A stretch of DNA of 64,000 nt, taken from Typhlomys cinereus (taxonomy: Eukaryota > Chordata > Mammalia > Rodentia > Platacanthomyidae). The DNA lies in contig JALPQD010000408.1 of the NCBI GenBank assembly GCA_023101885.1, forward strand, positions 1 to 64,000, written 5' to 3'. Each line of letters starts with the position of its first letter. Position 1 is the stretch's first letter. The translations under genes and the position numbers were made by a program. Positions 1 through 10,408 of the stretch are shown one piece after another. The notes under the pieces are model-generated. The model was not told where the DNA came from, did not search any database, and was given only the letters and a program-made list of their open reading frames with translations.

Positions 1-252
1 AGTCGAAATCTATCATTGGCTTCAAACCTAAAGAGTAAGCCTGGAACAAATTTATTGGGAAGCCCAATCTCCTCAATACCAAACAAGACAAAGACAGGAA
101 CTAGTGTGGAAATCAGGATAACTCCTGGTGGTCCACACAAGCCCCGCTGGTCAGAGAGCTGGGTTACTAACCTTTGCTGCATTATTTTTTTTTACATTCA
201 TCACCTGAGTCTATATCATGGTAGAGCAGAACGAGCACAGATAGGAGCAGGA

Positions 253-475
253 GTTAAAGGACCTGGGAATGGAGCTCGGTTGGTAAAATGATTTTCTAGG
301 AAACACAAAGCCCTCAGTTTGATTTTCAGCACCCAGCATGGCAAATCTGAGCATGATGGACTGGGCTCTGATCCCAGCGCTCATGAGGGGGGACACAAAG
401 GAAGGAGGATACAGAGCTCAAGGTCAGTTTCTGCTGCACAGTAAGTTCAGAGCCCACCTAAGATACATGGCACCG
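253..475 (+). repeat. B4-type SINE (ID head plus B1-like body)
   Basis: A degenerate ID-type tRNA head (through 'tcagcaccca' near 325) runs into a B1-like body with 'gatcccagcgctcatgag' and 'gagctcaaggtcag'. This ID+B1 order is that of rodent B4-class SINEs. It is diverged and no target duplication was found. Confidence 0.6.
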
Positions 476-479
476 GGTT

Positions 480-757
480 CTCTTCACTTTCTTGTCTTCT
501 TTCTTTTTCTTTCTTGGCTGTCTTTGCTTCTCTTGACCTGTCTAGTGTTCTTTCTTTCTCGTTCATCCTCTTCCTCACTCCTCCATCATTCAATTCCCTT
601 TCCCCTTTCTCTTTTTTTCTGTCTTCTTTGTCTTTCTTTCTTTCTTCTTTCTTTTCCTTCCTTCCTCCTTCCTTTTTCCTTCCTTCCTTCCTTCCTTCCT
701 TCCTTCCTTCCTTCCTTCTTTCTTCTTTCTTTCTTTCTTTCTTTCTTTCTCTCTCAG
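480..757. repeat. Pyrimidine-rich microsatellite (CTTT)n/(CCTT)n
   Basis: Nearly pure C/T on the plus strand, with a clean (CCTT)n core around 676-717 and a (CTTT)n stretch at 718-750. Long open frames crossing it are low-complexity artefacts. Confidence 0.95.
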
Positions 758-1099
758 ATAAGGTGATTGAAACTCTTTTGAGGGTTGTCACATCCAATGT
801 ATGTATCATAAACAGTTTTTAAATTTCCATTTTTTGCTCTCATGTAATATTTGAAATCATTAAGTTGTTCAGGTTACATTAAATCTATTTCAGAGAGTTT
901 GAAGAGAAACAGATTGCCCAAAAAGATATTAAGAAGTCTTATTGGAAAAAATCCTCAGGTTTGGAGAAAAATAGATCAGAATCTAAAGTTTAGGCATTAG
1001 GGATAAGTTAGTTCTCTGCACTTTGGGTTCTGATTTGCAAAGCAGACTTCCCTGGGACATCTTTGAGGGTGAAAGAACGAACAGAGCTACCTGTTATTG
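758..1099. other. Unassigned non-coding DNA
   Basis: AT-rich sequence with no recognisable repeat or coding signature. Confidence 0.6.
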
Positions 1100-1442
1100 A
1101 AAGGGTTTAGACAGGCTGGGAGAGATGGCTCAGTCAATAAAATGTTTGTCGTGCAGGTATGAGGATCAAAGTTTAGGTTCTCAAAACTCACATAAGGCTG
1201 AGCAGACATGGTGGCCAGCTTGGAATCCCCGAGCTTGGGGAGTGGGGGGAGTGACAAAGACAAGATAGACTGACTAACGTTAGGAAAAACAGAGCTCTAG
1301 ATTTAGCAAGAGACCCTGACTTGGGAAATAGGGTGGAAAGCAGGAGAATACAGTCTATACACATACACATATACATATATGCATACATGCACCCATACAC
1401 ACAAACACCCATGCATATGTGATCACACATATATGCACACAT
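1100..1442 (+). repeat. tRNA-derived B3/B4-type SINE with CA/TA-rich tail
   Basis: Starts 'ggctgggagagatggctcag' (tRNA-like A-box region), followed by a degenerate B-box region and 'gcaagagaccctgact' of the composite body. It ends in an imperfect (CATA)/(CA) tail from about 1356. It is the same class as the copies at 20225-20480 and 11524-11757. Confidence 0.6.
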
Positions 1443-1447
1443 GCAAA

Positions 1448-1593
1448 ATAAAAGAGAGAAGAAAGGGAGGGAGAGATGGAGGAGGAAGGGGGAGGATTAG
1501 TTCTCTGAGGGGATTAGTGGAGTGGGGGGGGAGAGATAGAAGAAAAGAGAAAGAAAGAGAGAAGAAAGAAAGAAAAGGAAAGAAAGAAAGAAA

Positions 1594-1665
<72 letters not shown>

Positions 1666-1672
1666 GAAAGTT
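1448..1672. repeat. Purine tract with (GAAA)n microsatellite
   Basis: Purine-only plus strand; the core from about 1560 to 1668 is almost perfect (GAAA)n. A candidate for length polymorphism. Confidence 0.95.
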
Positions 1673-1762
1673 TAAATACAGAATGGGTTCTAGGTTCTCC
1701 AAGGTTTGCAAAAATAACTTCTAAACTACCTTTCCATTCAAACTTTTCTCTTTCTAAAAAAA

Positions 1763-2014
1763 GGGGAGAGACCTAGAGAGATGGCTCAGAAGTTAAGCCT
1801 CTGTCTTGCAAGCAGAAGGTCTTGAGTTCAAATCTCAGATCCCATGTAAGTAAACACCAGGTGAAAATGGTGGCGGCCTGTTCTTCTGGTCTTGGAAGGT
1901 GGTACCACCTGAAACACTGCAGAGCAAAGCAAAGAGGAGGTAGGTGCAGTCCAGGGTGGTTTCCAAAGTCACCCTTGGACCTTCACAGGCTCACACTGTG
2001 CCCTTTGATGCACG

Positions 2015-2069
<55 letters not shown>

Positions 2070-2083
2070 ATTTAGTTAAGAGA
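1763..2083 (+). repeat. CA-tailed tRNA SINE, older subfamily
   Basis: Head 'gagagatggctcagaagtta', B-box-like 'gtcttgagttcaaatctc', body with 'gcaaagcaaagaggaggta' and 'agtcacccttgg', then (CA)n at 2019-2065 and a T/A-rich end. It matches the older subfamily seen at 23381, 27575, 41343, 41938 and 58932. Confidence 0.8.
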
Positions 2084-2215
2084 GAAAGGGGGAAGAGAGG
2101 AAGGTACGTAGGTGGATATCAGAGGACAGCTTTCAGTTCTGTCCTTCTGGAGGTTGAACTCAGGTGGCCAGGTTTGTGCACATGCGCCTTTTTCCACTGA
2201 GCTGTCTTGCCATCC
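2084..2215 (-). repeat. B3-type SINE fragment
   Basis: On the plus strand 'tcagaggacagctttcagtt', 'ggttgaactcaggtggccag' and 'ccactgagctgtcttgccat' are the reverse of a B3 body and head. Confidence 0.6.
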
Positions 2216-2884
2216 AGTCTATTCAAAGTTTCTATAGGTTTCTAACAAAACAAACAAAACAAAACATAACTGCAAGAAAGATCCAAATGAATTTTATCCT
2301 TGGAAAAGATTGTTGCACTTATGTACAAGAGGAGAAACAATGTGCTACATGAGAATAACATCAAAAACTGGGCTCCAGAGCTGTGTGTTGGCGAGGAACC
2401 CGGCTGCTTAGTCAGCCAAGCCCAATGCAAACAACTAGCAGCTTGTTCAGGATGCCCTGCTCTTTGAAGTGTCAGGATTCCAACTTCTGCTCTTGGTGGG
2501 TTGGCCCCATTGCAAGATAAGGCAGCACAGGATCTTGTTGGCAAGTCCAAGAATAAAAACCGTGACAACGGTTATCAGCGTAACTGCGCCTTGGTCTTTG
2601 GCTTGTAATTGCTGGCAGAAGAGATATCACTGTTTCTCACTTTGGAAACAAAACACTATTCTTCCTTGAAAACTTGTCTTTTAGGAGAGAGGAAAGATCA
2701 TCGCTCGACTTTGCACAAGGAGCCAAGAAAGACTTCCCAGCTTTGGACACTGAGTGTGTCGAATGGAAAGACAAATTCTCCTCAGTAAACTCTTTGTCAG
2801 AGGGTAAATGAACAGAAAACTCTGTAAGTACAAGAAACAACCTGTCTTCCTTTCTTTTATTTCTCTTTCTTTCTTCCTTTCCTC
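2216..2884. other. Unassigned non-coding DNA
   Basis: Largely unique-looking sequence. A minus-strand frame around 2500-2560 encodes a short hydrophobic run, but there is no start, splice or homology cue to support a gene. The end (2850-2884) is T/C-rich. Confidence 0.55.
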
Positions 2885-2968
2885 TTTTTCATAGTACTGG
2901 AGACTGGAATTAAGGTCTTGTGCTCTGTGTGGTAAGAGATCTACCTACTGCAGAGCTCGGTCCCAGCC
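2885..2968 (-). repeat. ID-type SINE
   Basis: Plus strand 'tactggagactggaattaag' ... 'gctcggtcccagccc' is the reverse of an ID element head (tRNA-Ala-like), diverged. Confidence 0.6.
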
Positions 2969-3040
2969 CAAAGTCCTCTTACTTTTTGTTCTGAAACAAA
3001 GTCTGCTTAAGGCTCTGGGAAGTCTTGGACATGTGATCCC

Positions 3041-3352
3041 CCTGCCTCCCCCTCTTTTTTTATTATTATTATTTATTCGATTGTGTGTGTATGCGTGCGT
3101 GCGCGTGTGTGCATGTGTGTGTGTGTAGAACCACGGACGAATTTCAGAACCACCATGGACGCCTCCACCTCCTCCTTGTTTACTCTGCCCCGGGATTCAC
3201 AGGCTCTGCCCTACCAGGACCAGAAATGCAGGCCGCCCCTGCTTCTGCCCAGCGTCTATACGTGGGGTCTAGGATCCAAACTCAGGACCTTCCGCCTGCA
3301 AGGCGGAGGCTTAACCCCTGAGCCACCTCTCCAGCCCCTGCCTCCGCCTCTT
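3041..3352 (-). mobile_element. Young CA-containing tRNA SINE with target duplication
   Basis: Read on the minus strand: A-box 'tggctcaggggttaagcc', B-box region 'tcctgagtttggatcct', body ending 'ggttctacacac', a short (CA)n, then 'aataaataataataa' tail. It is flanked by 16-bp direct repeats at 3041-3056 and 3337-3352 (cctgcctcc[c/g]cctctt, one mismatch). Insertion of about 280 bp. Confidence 0.92.
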
Positions 3353-4149
3353 GAGCAGCTGGAATGACGGACCTGTGCCACCACGTTTGGTTGTCATTTA
3401 GTCTTAACTTCTTGAGTTATTTATTGAAAACCAGTTGTGTTCTGTGCGCAAGACTATACCTCCTGCATATCTTACTGAAAGACCCCACTTGCTGTTGCAG
3501 ATTGATCACCTTGCTCTGGGATCCCAGGAGCTTGACCTTTCATAGATGTTGCCCACTGAGCACCATGGGCATCTGGTTCATAGCTTGAACACAGTGCGGG
3601 TTATAGCAACAAGAAGAACACGAGGGCAATTCATCCCAAACCTTCCATCTCGCTGTCTCCCCTTGAGTTTCAGATGCCCCAGCTCAAGGACTGGACAGGC
3701 TGCTGGTACCTCAGGGGTCTCACAGCCCACTCAACCTGCTCACTCTGCTGTAAACAATCCATCAAGCAGATGGCCCTTTAGAAGGTGCCATCGGTCTTTT
3801 AAACGGGGCCCTGTGTGATATGCATGCTTATTTACAATGGATTCTAGACATAGTCACACTGCAGCCTAAGAAACAAGAATTAAGCCTCCATTCATAAAGA
3901 AACAAAAGTTTAGAAGAGGTTGGAGATGCTATTTGGAAGCAGCTCAGCAACTTGGCAAAGAAGGCCATCTTCCTCTTCCCCCATGATATAAGCAAGAAAT
4001 GCAGGTTTTGTCACATTAAGTCATTGAGGTATTGGAACCTGTCTGTTAGTGTGGTACAGCTAGTACTCTCCTGACTCATCCTCTTATCTGTTCTTAGAAT
4101 CACATTTATGTATTTGGTTTGTTTGCATTTGTTATTTATTTATTTATTT
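3353..4149. other. Unassigned non-coding DNA
   Basis: No repeat or coding signal recognised. Short T/TATT-rich stretch at 4133-4155. Confidence 0.55.
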
Positions 4150-4316
4150 ATTTTTGTGTGTGGGTTTAAGCACATACCACAGCGTTCATGTGAAGGTCAA
4201 GAAACAGCTGGCAGGATTTGGTTCTATCTTTCTGTTACATGGTTTCAGGGATTGAACTCAGATCATCAGACTTAGCAGCAAGCACCTTTAGCTGCTGAAC
4301 CATCTCACCAGCCCAT
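4150..4316 (-). repeat. B3-type SINE
   Basis: Reverse of a B3 element: 'gtttcagggattgaactcag', 'agcagcaagcacctttagct', ending 'aaccatctcaccagcccatg'. Confidence 0.7.
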
Positions 4317-4575
4317 GGAAAACTTATAAAGATGAGAAAACTGAAATGTAAAAAACACAAGTACCTTACAACAAGCTCTAAAAGGAAAGAGCGGGCACTT
4401 GAACACAGATCTTTCTGACTACTATACCCCAAACACGCAACAGAGCTTATTAGTTTTCTTCTAACCTGCCAACTTTCTGTGGGATGGTATGTCTCTTCTT
4501 AATGTTCACAGAGATCACTTTCTGTCACTGAATTTTTCAGACGACATGACTCCAGAACAGACGTGCTCGACGAGT

Positions 4576-4653
4576 AGAACATACAATCCCTATTAAGTTT
4601 GTATGAGCTGAAATAATAATAAAAAATGTAATAAAAAAAGAACACACAATCCC
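4576..4653 (+). mobile_element. Micro-insertion of an L1 3' end (48 bp)
   Basis: The 48 bases at 4591-4638 carry the conserved end of this genome's L1 3' UTR ('tattaagtttgtatgagctg' then AATAATAAT and an A-rich tail). They are flanked by 15-bp repeats at 4576-4590 and 4639-4653 (agaaca[t/c]acaatccc). This is an extremely 5'-truncated L1 retrotransposition. Confidence 0.85.
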
Positions 4654-4792
4654 ACAGATGTCAATAAAACTTTCCTGAAGTCTGCTCAGCCTGTTAACAT
4701 TCTCACTTAAGTTGTTATTAAGTTCAAAACACAACTCAGTGTATTTCTTGCCTCTGAATCTTATGCTTAAAAGTGATTAAAATAGAGGAGAA

Positions 4793-4838
4793 CAAGACAA
4801 AATTCTTTTTTTTATTTATTCAATTGTGCATGTGTGTG

Positions 4839-4879
<41 letters not shown>

Positions 4880-5117
4880 GTATGTGTGTGTAGAACCACG
4901 GACGAATTCCGAAACCACCATGGACCACCTCCACCTCCTCCTTGTTTACTCTGCCCCGGGATTCACAGGCTCCACCCTACAGGACCAGAAATGCAGGCTG
5001 CCCCCACTTCCACCCGGCGTCTATCTGTGGGGTCTAGGATCCGAACTCAGGACCTTCTGCCTGCAAGGCAGAGGCTTAATCCCTGAGTTACCTCTCCATC
5101 CCCAAGACAAAATTCTT
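4793..5117 (-). mobile_element. Young CA-containing tRNA SINE with target duplication
   Basis: Insertion at 4808-5102, flanked by perfect 15-bp repeats caagacaaaattctt (4793-4807 and 5103-5117). It contains (CA)n plus (CATA) on the minus strand and the standard body. Confidence 0.95.
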
Positions 5118-5159
5118 AAGATCAGGGTTGTCTGGGCTATGAATTAAGTTTAAGGACAG

Positions 5160-5558
5160 TGTTGCAGTTTGTCTTCATGCTGATAAATACACAACCAAGC
5201 GACCAAGAGGTTTTTTTTTTTTTCTTTGTTTATGATTCTGGTTACAGTTCATAGTCTGGCTTGGCAGGAGAGTTCATACCAACATCAGGAACCAAGGTCA
5301 CACATATCCACAGGAATTGAGAGAGGCAAATCTTACTCATCAGTCTGAGATTCTGCCAAGGTATGTCAGCCTACTGAACCGTTCTCTTCATCTTATCCAC
5401 CTGCTCAGGGAACCGTCTCCCCCATCATGTACTGAATCTTTGCACATCCATCTCTCACAGGTTTGCTTATGGCTAACTTTCACTACCAGTTCTTTACAGA
5501 GGCACCCAAAGCCTCAGCCTCCAATAGTCAGGTTGACTGCTTGTATCTAACTAGCACA
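5160..5558 (-). mobile_element. Solo LTR of a recurrent ~400-bp family
   Basis: Minus-strand sense runs from 'tgtgctagttagatacaagc' to 'acaaactgcaaca', matching both ends of the defined solo LTR at 8531-8936. A T-run at 5212-5223 interrupts the 3' portion. No convincing 5-bp duplication remains. Confidence 0.65.
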
Positions 5559-5589
5559 TCCTGTCTCAAAATAATAATAAAAAAATACT

Positions 5590-5669
5590 GAAAAAAGAGT
5601 TGGAGGTACAATTCAGTGTTTGCCTGCTCGCAAGACCTAGCTTTAATCCTCAGTGCCACACACCTAAAA
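5590..5669 (+). repeat. ID-type SINE
   Basis: 'agttggaggtacaattcagt' ... 'gctttaatcctcagtgccac' is a diverged ID/BC1-like element. Confidence 0.6.
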
Positions 5670-6314
5670 GTGATTAAATGGCAAACATTCTGTCACATGT
5701 ACTTACTTTAATAAATAGAAACAAAACTGTTTTTAACATGATAGGTTGGTGCACGGAGGTGCAGGCACACAGCTTTGCTGTGCATTGCACGCTTCAGAAA
5801 ACTCAAGCCCCATGTGCTTTCCAGCTTCATTATCAGTTGGAGGAAACAGGCTTTGTCACTCACAGGAAGAAATCCTGGATGTTAGGGCAGATCAGTTCCT
5901 TGCATTCAACGATAAGGACTTTTTTTTTTCTGTAGCGGGAGGAAACCCAGCAGCACCGTGGCTTCCGAAATTTTGTGCATAGGAAGGAAAAGCCCGAAGG
6001 GGCCTTGGTGGCCCAAGCAGGAAATATAACTCATCGAGCTTTGCCAAGACAATGAGATCACAAAAATCCTTTTCCCTCCTAAGCTGGAAAACACTATACC
6101 TCAGCAATTCGGTTCCATAGAACAAGTTCTATGATTCTGATTCAAGCACTCTGCGTTTTCTTATAATCATCGCCCCCTGGTTTCGTTTCCTAGGCATTGT
6201 ACAGATCTGAGGTGGGCCTCTGTGTGTGGAAACCACTGCACCCTTTGATATTGGTTGTGATGCAGCACTGCTCCTGAGGGCTCTTGGAAAAGCAGGTGTC
6301 AGGAAAAAGCTCAT
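5670..6314. other. Unassigned non-coding DNA
   Basis: Mixed-composition sequence without a recognised repeat. Open frames on both strands are short and contradictory. Confidence 0.55.
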
Positions 6315-6640
6315 GTATTCGCACCCTTAGCTGGTGCTCATATTTGGGACGGTGGTGGCAGCCTCAGGAGATAGAACCTTGCTGGAGGAAGGCGAGTCAC
6401 AGGGGGCGGGTCTTGACAGTTTAGTGGACCAGCCTTGCTTCCCCCTTCAGTTTGCTCCTGATGTCTACAATGACGGCTGTGATGTGAACCTGCCTTCCAG
6501 CTTCTGGCTCCAAGCCATGCCTTTTGCTATGAGAGTCTGGTTCCTTCTGAAACCTGCAACCCTAAGCCAAATAAACCTCCTTTGCTCCCTCAACTGCGTA
6601 TGAGTGTCGCCTTACTGCAACAGAGAAATAATATATGCCA
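6315..6640 (+). mobile_element. MaLR-type LTR
   Basis: Contains the string typical of rodent MaLR LTRs: a 'cacagggggcgggtcttgac' block, 'cttccagcttctggctccaa', then 'accctaagccaaataaacct' (polyadenylation signal AATAAA) and a pyrimidine-rich end. Borders are approximate. Confidence 0.6.
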
Positions 6641-6683
6641 CAGAGGGTAAGACTTCACTATGCCACAGAGGGTAAGACTTCAC
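6634..6683. repeat. Perfect 25-bp tandem duplication
   Basis: Two adjacent identical 25-mers beginning 'tatgccacagagggtaagac' at 6634 and 6659. Confidence 0.98.
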
Positions 6684-7034
6684 TTGAAAAAGCCAACGAA
6701 GTACAGTCTGTCCCTGAGTCCTTTGAAAACTTGACTTGTTGGGCAAAGGGGTTCGATCCTCTGTGTGGTGTCCAAGGATGAGGCAGGCAGAGAAGGGACT
6801 TTCGAACTTATTATTTGCTACTGGACCTGACCAAATGATGAGTGTGTCCAGGAGGCAGTACCATGAGTTATCTTTCTCCCACTTCCTCCTTAGATACGGC
6901 ATGGGTTTTTACAGAGAGGATGACAACTCCATCTCTTGTGTATGGACTTAGGAGCTGTATCTTTTTTACTGTACTGGTTAGAAGAGGTTGTCAGCTTCTA
7001 ACCAGTGACTGAACACTGTGCCTTTAGGCATGCC
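6684..7034. other. Unassigned non-coding DNA
   Basis: No recognised element. An imperfect local repeat of 'ggttagaagaggttgtcagc/ttctaaccagtg' occurs near 6977-7005. Confidence 0.5.
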
Positions 7035-7370
7035 TATGGAGACTTATTTTGTTAGGCAAGCTGTGAGCAGCCTGCAGTCCATTTTCTGATTGATGTGGGA
7101 AGACATAGGCCATAGTAGGTGGGCTGTTCTCTGGGCAGGTGGATAAGATAAGGAAATCATTGGTTGGCTTGGGTGGATTGGCAAGTTAGAAAGTATGCCG
7201 TTCTCTTGGCTCTTCGTGTGGATATGAGTGGCCAGCTCTTTGACTCCTGATGTTCCTATGAACCCTCCTGCAATTATAACAGACCAGAACCAGAGCCTGT
7301 AAACCAAGAATAAACCTCTTGGCCCCCTAAGGTGTTTTGGTCCTGTGTTTATTCAGCAGTGGGAAGATGA
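7035..7370 (+). mobile_element. Diverged LTR, MaLR-like
   Basis: Shares 'gattgatgtgggaagaca' and 'gggcaggtggataagat' with other LTR copies here. It has an AATAAA at about 7309 and a terminal region 'ttcagcagtgggaagatgaa'. Borders are approximate. Confidence 0.5.
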
Positions 7371-8210
7371 AGCAAACACACCCACTAACCAGTCCAGACC
7401 CATTTCCCGTCCTCGCCCACTACCTCTGCTCCTTGGAATCTGGTATCCATGGGCTTCAGGATAAGGCGTTTACCCTCGCTACTCCAGTTGGCTTTGGCCA
7501 ACACTTATCACGGGAGGAGAGAGGAGAGGCAGTCTCGGCATTCCTCACCCTCCTCCTTCCTTCCCACTGCAGCACTGTGACTCTGGAAGAAGCTGAGCGT
7601 TCTCTTCAATATGGCGTCAGTCTGTTGAACTCCCTCCTGGTTGATGCCAACAGGTTTCAATTCTCTCCCGGTTGATGTCCAATGTTTCATCTGATGCTCC
7701 TAGAGTCTGGGGTGGGAACAGCTTCCCACTCTATGTGTCCCTGCAGGCTTCTAGTCCCTTGTCGGAGCGCTTAATCCTGCTCACCTCTGTTGTCAGTCAC
7801 CTGGTTCTGAAATGCTCTGAGTTTCCACTGATGTAAGCCTTCCAAGGCCCTCAGAGAACTTCACTACACAGTTCCTAGTTCCAAGGAGCTCTTGCCCATT
7901 TAGGTCAAAGTCTGTGATTGAAAAACAATAAAAACAAAAAACCCTTGCAAAGCTTAAGATATGGAGAACCAGAAGCCACTTTTAAGGTTTCAATGACATC
8001 ACAATACTGTAGTTTGTAGCAGTGAAATTTCACGCAAAAGGTTATCTAAGCCCTCACTGCCCAAAGATCAGGCACACTGGGATTCCTTGGGAGCTTGCTA
8101 GAAATTCACATCTGGAAGGCCCATTTCTGCCTTTCTGAACCACAGTCTGCAGGTGGTGAGCAGGACTCAATCAAGAATTTTAATGAGCTGTCCTGTAACT
8201 TTTAGGTGAT
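7371..8210. other. Unassigned non-coding DNA
   Basis: No repeat or gene recognised. Includes an A-rich patch at 7921-7945. Confidence 0.55.
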
Positions 8211-9060
8211 CTGTCAGCAAAGCCTAATGTGGAAGAGAGCTACTTGTGTCAGCTTGGTACTTGAAGGCTGGAACTCTGGACACATTTGTAAAGAATTAGC
8301 AGTTGAGTTGAGCCCTGAGCAAGTCTGCAAGAGAGTGATTGACGGGAAGGGTGGGCCCATGGTGGGCGGGGCCATTCCCTGGACAAATGGATGAAACAGA
8401 GGGAGCTGACTAAGGAAGCTGTCATCTTCCTCGTACTTGGGCAGACACTCTGCCTGCAGAGGAAGTTGCCCTTCTCTCAGCAGTCCTGTGGAGATACAGT
8501 GGCCAGTTCCCTCCGCTCCTGTTATGGTGTTGTCATAGTTAAGCACAGGTGTCAACTCGACTCTTGAGGGTTTGAGCTCTGGGCACAGTTGTAGAGAGTT
8601 GATGGTTGAGTTAAGCCCAGAGCAAACTTGAAGGAAATTGTATAGCTGATGGGGAAAATGCAGCCCATGGTGGGTGGGATTATGCCCTGGATAAATCACA
8701 GAGACCTGGTTGAGCATCCTTCTGTATACTTGGCCAGACATGCTGGTCTGGCAAGTAAGGATTGTCCATCTCTCAGCCATTATGGTGGTCAGTTCCCTCA
8801 GCCCTGGTGTTGGTGTGTGCTCTCCTGTCAAGCTGGACTATGAACTGTAACTGGACTATCGTAAGAAAGTAAACTCCTTGTTCCCTTAAGCTGTGTGATG
8901 GTCATTTATCAGCAACTATGCAGATGAACTGCAACAGGTGTAGACTCTCTTGTCAAGCTGGATTCAGAACTATAACCAGACAATTATAAATCAGAATAAA
9001 ACCCCTTGTTCCTTCAGAAGCCTCATGCATTTTTCTGCAGCATGCAGAGTCACTGCAGCA
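8211..9060 (+). mobile_element. Older LTR split by a solo LTR of the same family
   Basis: Left part 8211-8530 and right part 8937-9060 together align with the LTR inserted between them ('gacacatttgtaaagaatta', 'ccatggtgggcggggccatt', 'ctcttgtcaagctggattca', AATAAA at about 8996). Its own outer duplication is not evident. Confidence 0.7.
8531..8936 (+). mobile_element. Solo LTR, 406 bp, TG..CA, 5-bp duplication
   Basis: Begins 'tgtcatagttaagcacaggt' and ends 'gatgaactgcaaca'. It is flanked by GGTGT at 8526-8530 and 8937-8941. TG..CA ends, ~400 bp length and a 5-bp target duplication are what ERVL/MaLR-type solo LTRs show. No internal region is present, so it arose by LTR-LTR recombination or belongs to a non-coding family. 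Confidence 0.85.
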
Positions 9061-9359
9061 CTTAGCTCTGAAAGTGACAAGAGAGCACCAGGAGTCAGTT
9101 CCAAGGCAGCTCTGTGAAGCAGTGTAAGTGTGGCTTCGTTTACTCCAAGTGAGGGGAACATTCGAGCTCTAGTTTCTTGAGGTGGTAAATGGAAACTTTC
9201 GGTGGTCAGCAGTAGCAGGAGATCTCCTGTGCAAGAGCAGAGATCTGCCTCCTCCTGGCCTTCCTGGAATAGGGGCCAGGGTGGTCCTCATCCTACCTCA
9301 AAACTGGCCAGAGAATGAGGTGTTTTCCGCATATCTCTTCCTGTTCTTTTAAGGCCATT
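9061..9359. other. Unassigned non-coding DNA
   Basis: No element recognised; it may include the U3 part of the LTR-like sequence that follows. Confidence 0.4.
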
Positions 9360-9590
9360 AAGACGTATTAGCATGTTTAAAGATTGGCAGGGCTGTGTCA
9401 GTTGGTGGTGGACCCACCTATTGTTGACCTTTCCCAAGGCTGTAGTCTATACTGCCATATATAGACATCATCCTCCTGTTTCATGCTATATAAGGGATTA
9501 GATTTTAAAATAAATTTGATTTTGGTTTCTGCTTTTCCAAAATCCCCTCTGATCCAGCCTGACTCGAGTCCCGTTTATCCCACTCTGGAA
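9360..9590 (+). mobile_element. Possible ERV LTR fragment (U3-R-like)
   Basis: A TATA-like 'gctatataagg' at about 9486 is followed ~25 bases later by 'aaaataaatttgattttggt', then 'cctgactcgagtcccgttta'. A TATA box close to a polyadenylation signal is an LTR layout. Ends and target duplication could not be fixed. Confidence 0.35.
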
Positions 9591-10149
9591 GATGCACTCA
9601 GGAAAGCAAGGTAAATTGTGCTGGTTGCGGATGACCACCAAGCTGGTAAGAGCAGGGGAATTTGTGTTGTCCCCATTTAAGACCCCTTCCTCTCAGACAG
9701 TTCATACTATCCTGTGTGACTTTCTTCACCCTAACTCTAAAGAATCTGAGTCATTCACTCCAGAGTATATATCAATGGTATTCACGCAATAGTGCGCATC
9801 ATTCAGTCAAAACCATACATCATTAAGTGTCTGTTATGCATCAAGTAGTGCATACAGCAAGAAAAGATAAGCTAGTAGTGGAAAAGGGAAGAACAATGGG
9901 AGGAATTGAATAGGAATTCAAACCATTCGAATTTAGTAAGTAAAGATGTATTTGGATAGCTGGGGGTTGAAGAAGAGTACGGATGTGATCTATTTTCTCG
10001 AGTTTTAACCTGTGTGGTTAGTGTTGGGAGAGATGATAAAACATGAGTGAGGGGAAAGAAGGTGGGAGAAGGAGGAAACCTGGAAAAGAAGAAGACGGCA
10101 GGCCGCATTAGACAAAGCATGCACACTTGCATATCTGAATACAAAGTTT
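9591..10149. other. Unassigned non-coding DNA
   Basis: No recognised repeat or coding feature; purine-rich at 10020-10095. Confidence 0.5.
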
Positions 10150-10408
10150 AGAAAATGGATTTTTAAATGGTATTAACCTCCCAGTACCGGGGAGGTGGAA
10201 CTAGGTGGATCCATGGGGCTTGTAAACTAGCCAATCAAATCAACTATCAAATTTCAAGTTCAACAAGAGGCTGTTGGAGGGTGGGGGAGGTAGAGAGAGA
10301 CAGGAAAAAAAGTTGATGTTGACCTCTGGCCTCCACACCTACATGCACACACTTACATGAACACACACGCACATGCACACGCACATGCACACGCACGCAC
10401 ACACACAG
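10150..10408 (+). repeat. SINE tail fragment and imperfect (CA)n
   Basis: 'ttgatgttgacctctggcct' plus 'ccacacctacatgcacac' is the 3' part of a rodent B3/B4-type SINE, running into imperfect (CA)n with GCAC variants to 10408. Confidence 0.55.

Noticed and set aside
447..809. Lys/Glu/Arg-rich and Ser/Phe-rich frames
   Set aside because: Produced by purine/pyrimidine microsatellites. The same applies to 1379-1675, 21118-21803, 41446-41830 and 59236-59472.
2242..2568. Short hydrophobic minus-strand segment resembling a membrane helix
   Set aside because: Isolated, no family resemblance, and in unassigned DNA; insufficient for an exon call.
3083..3367. Antisense open frame of ~90 aa, repeated at 4773, 12776, 14249, 18830, 21603, 63015 and 63586
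   Set aside because: All are translations of the young SINE read through its CA block and body. They recur because the SINE recurs; there is no start conservation or independent support.
8214..8831. Minus-strand frame of 205 aa
   Set aside because: It runs across two nested copies of the same LTR and the join between them; a chance frame in non-coding LTR DNA.
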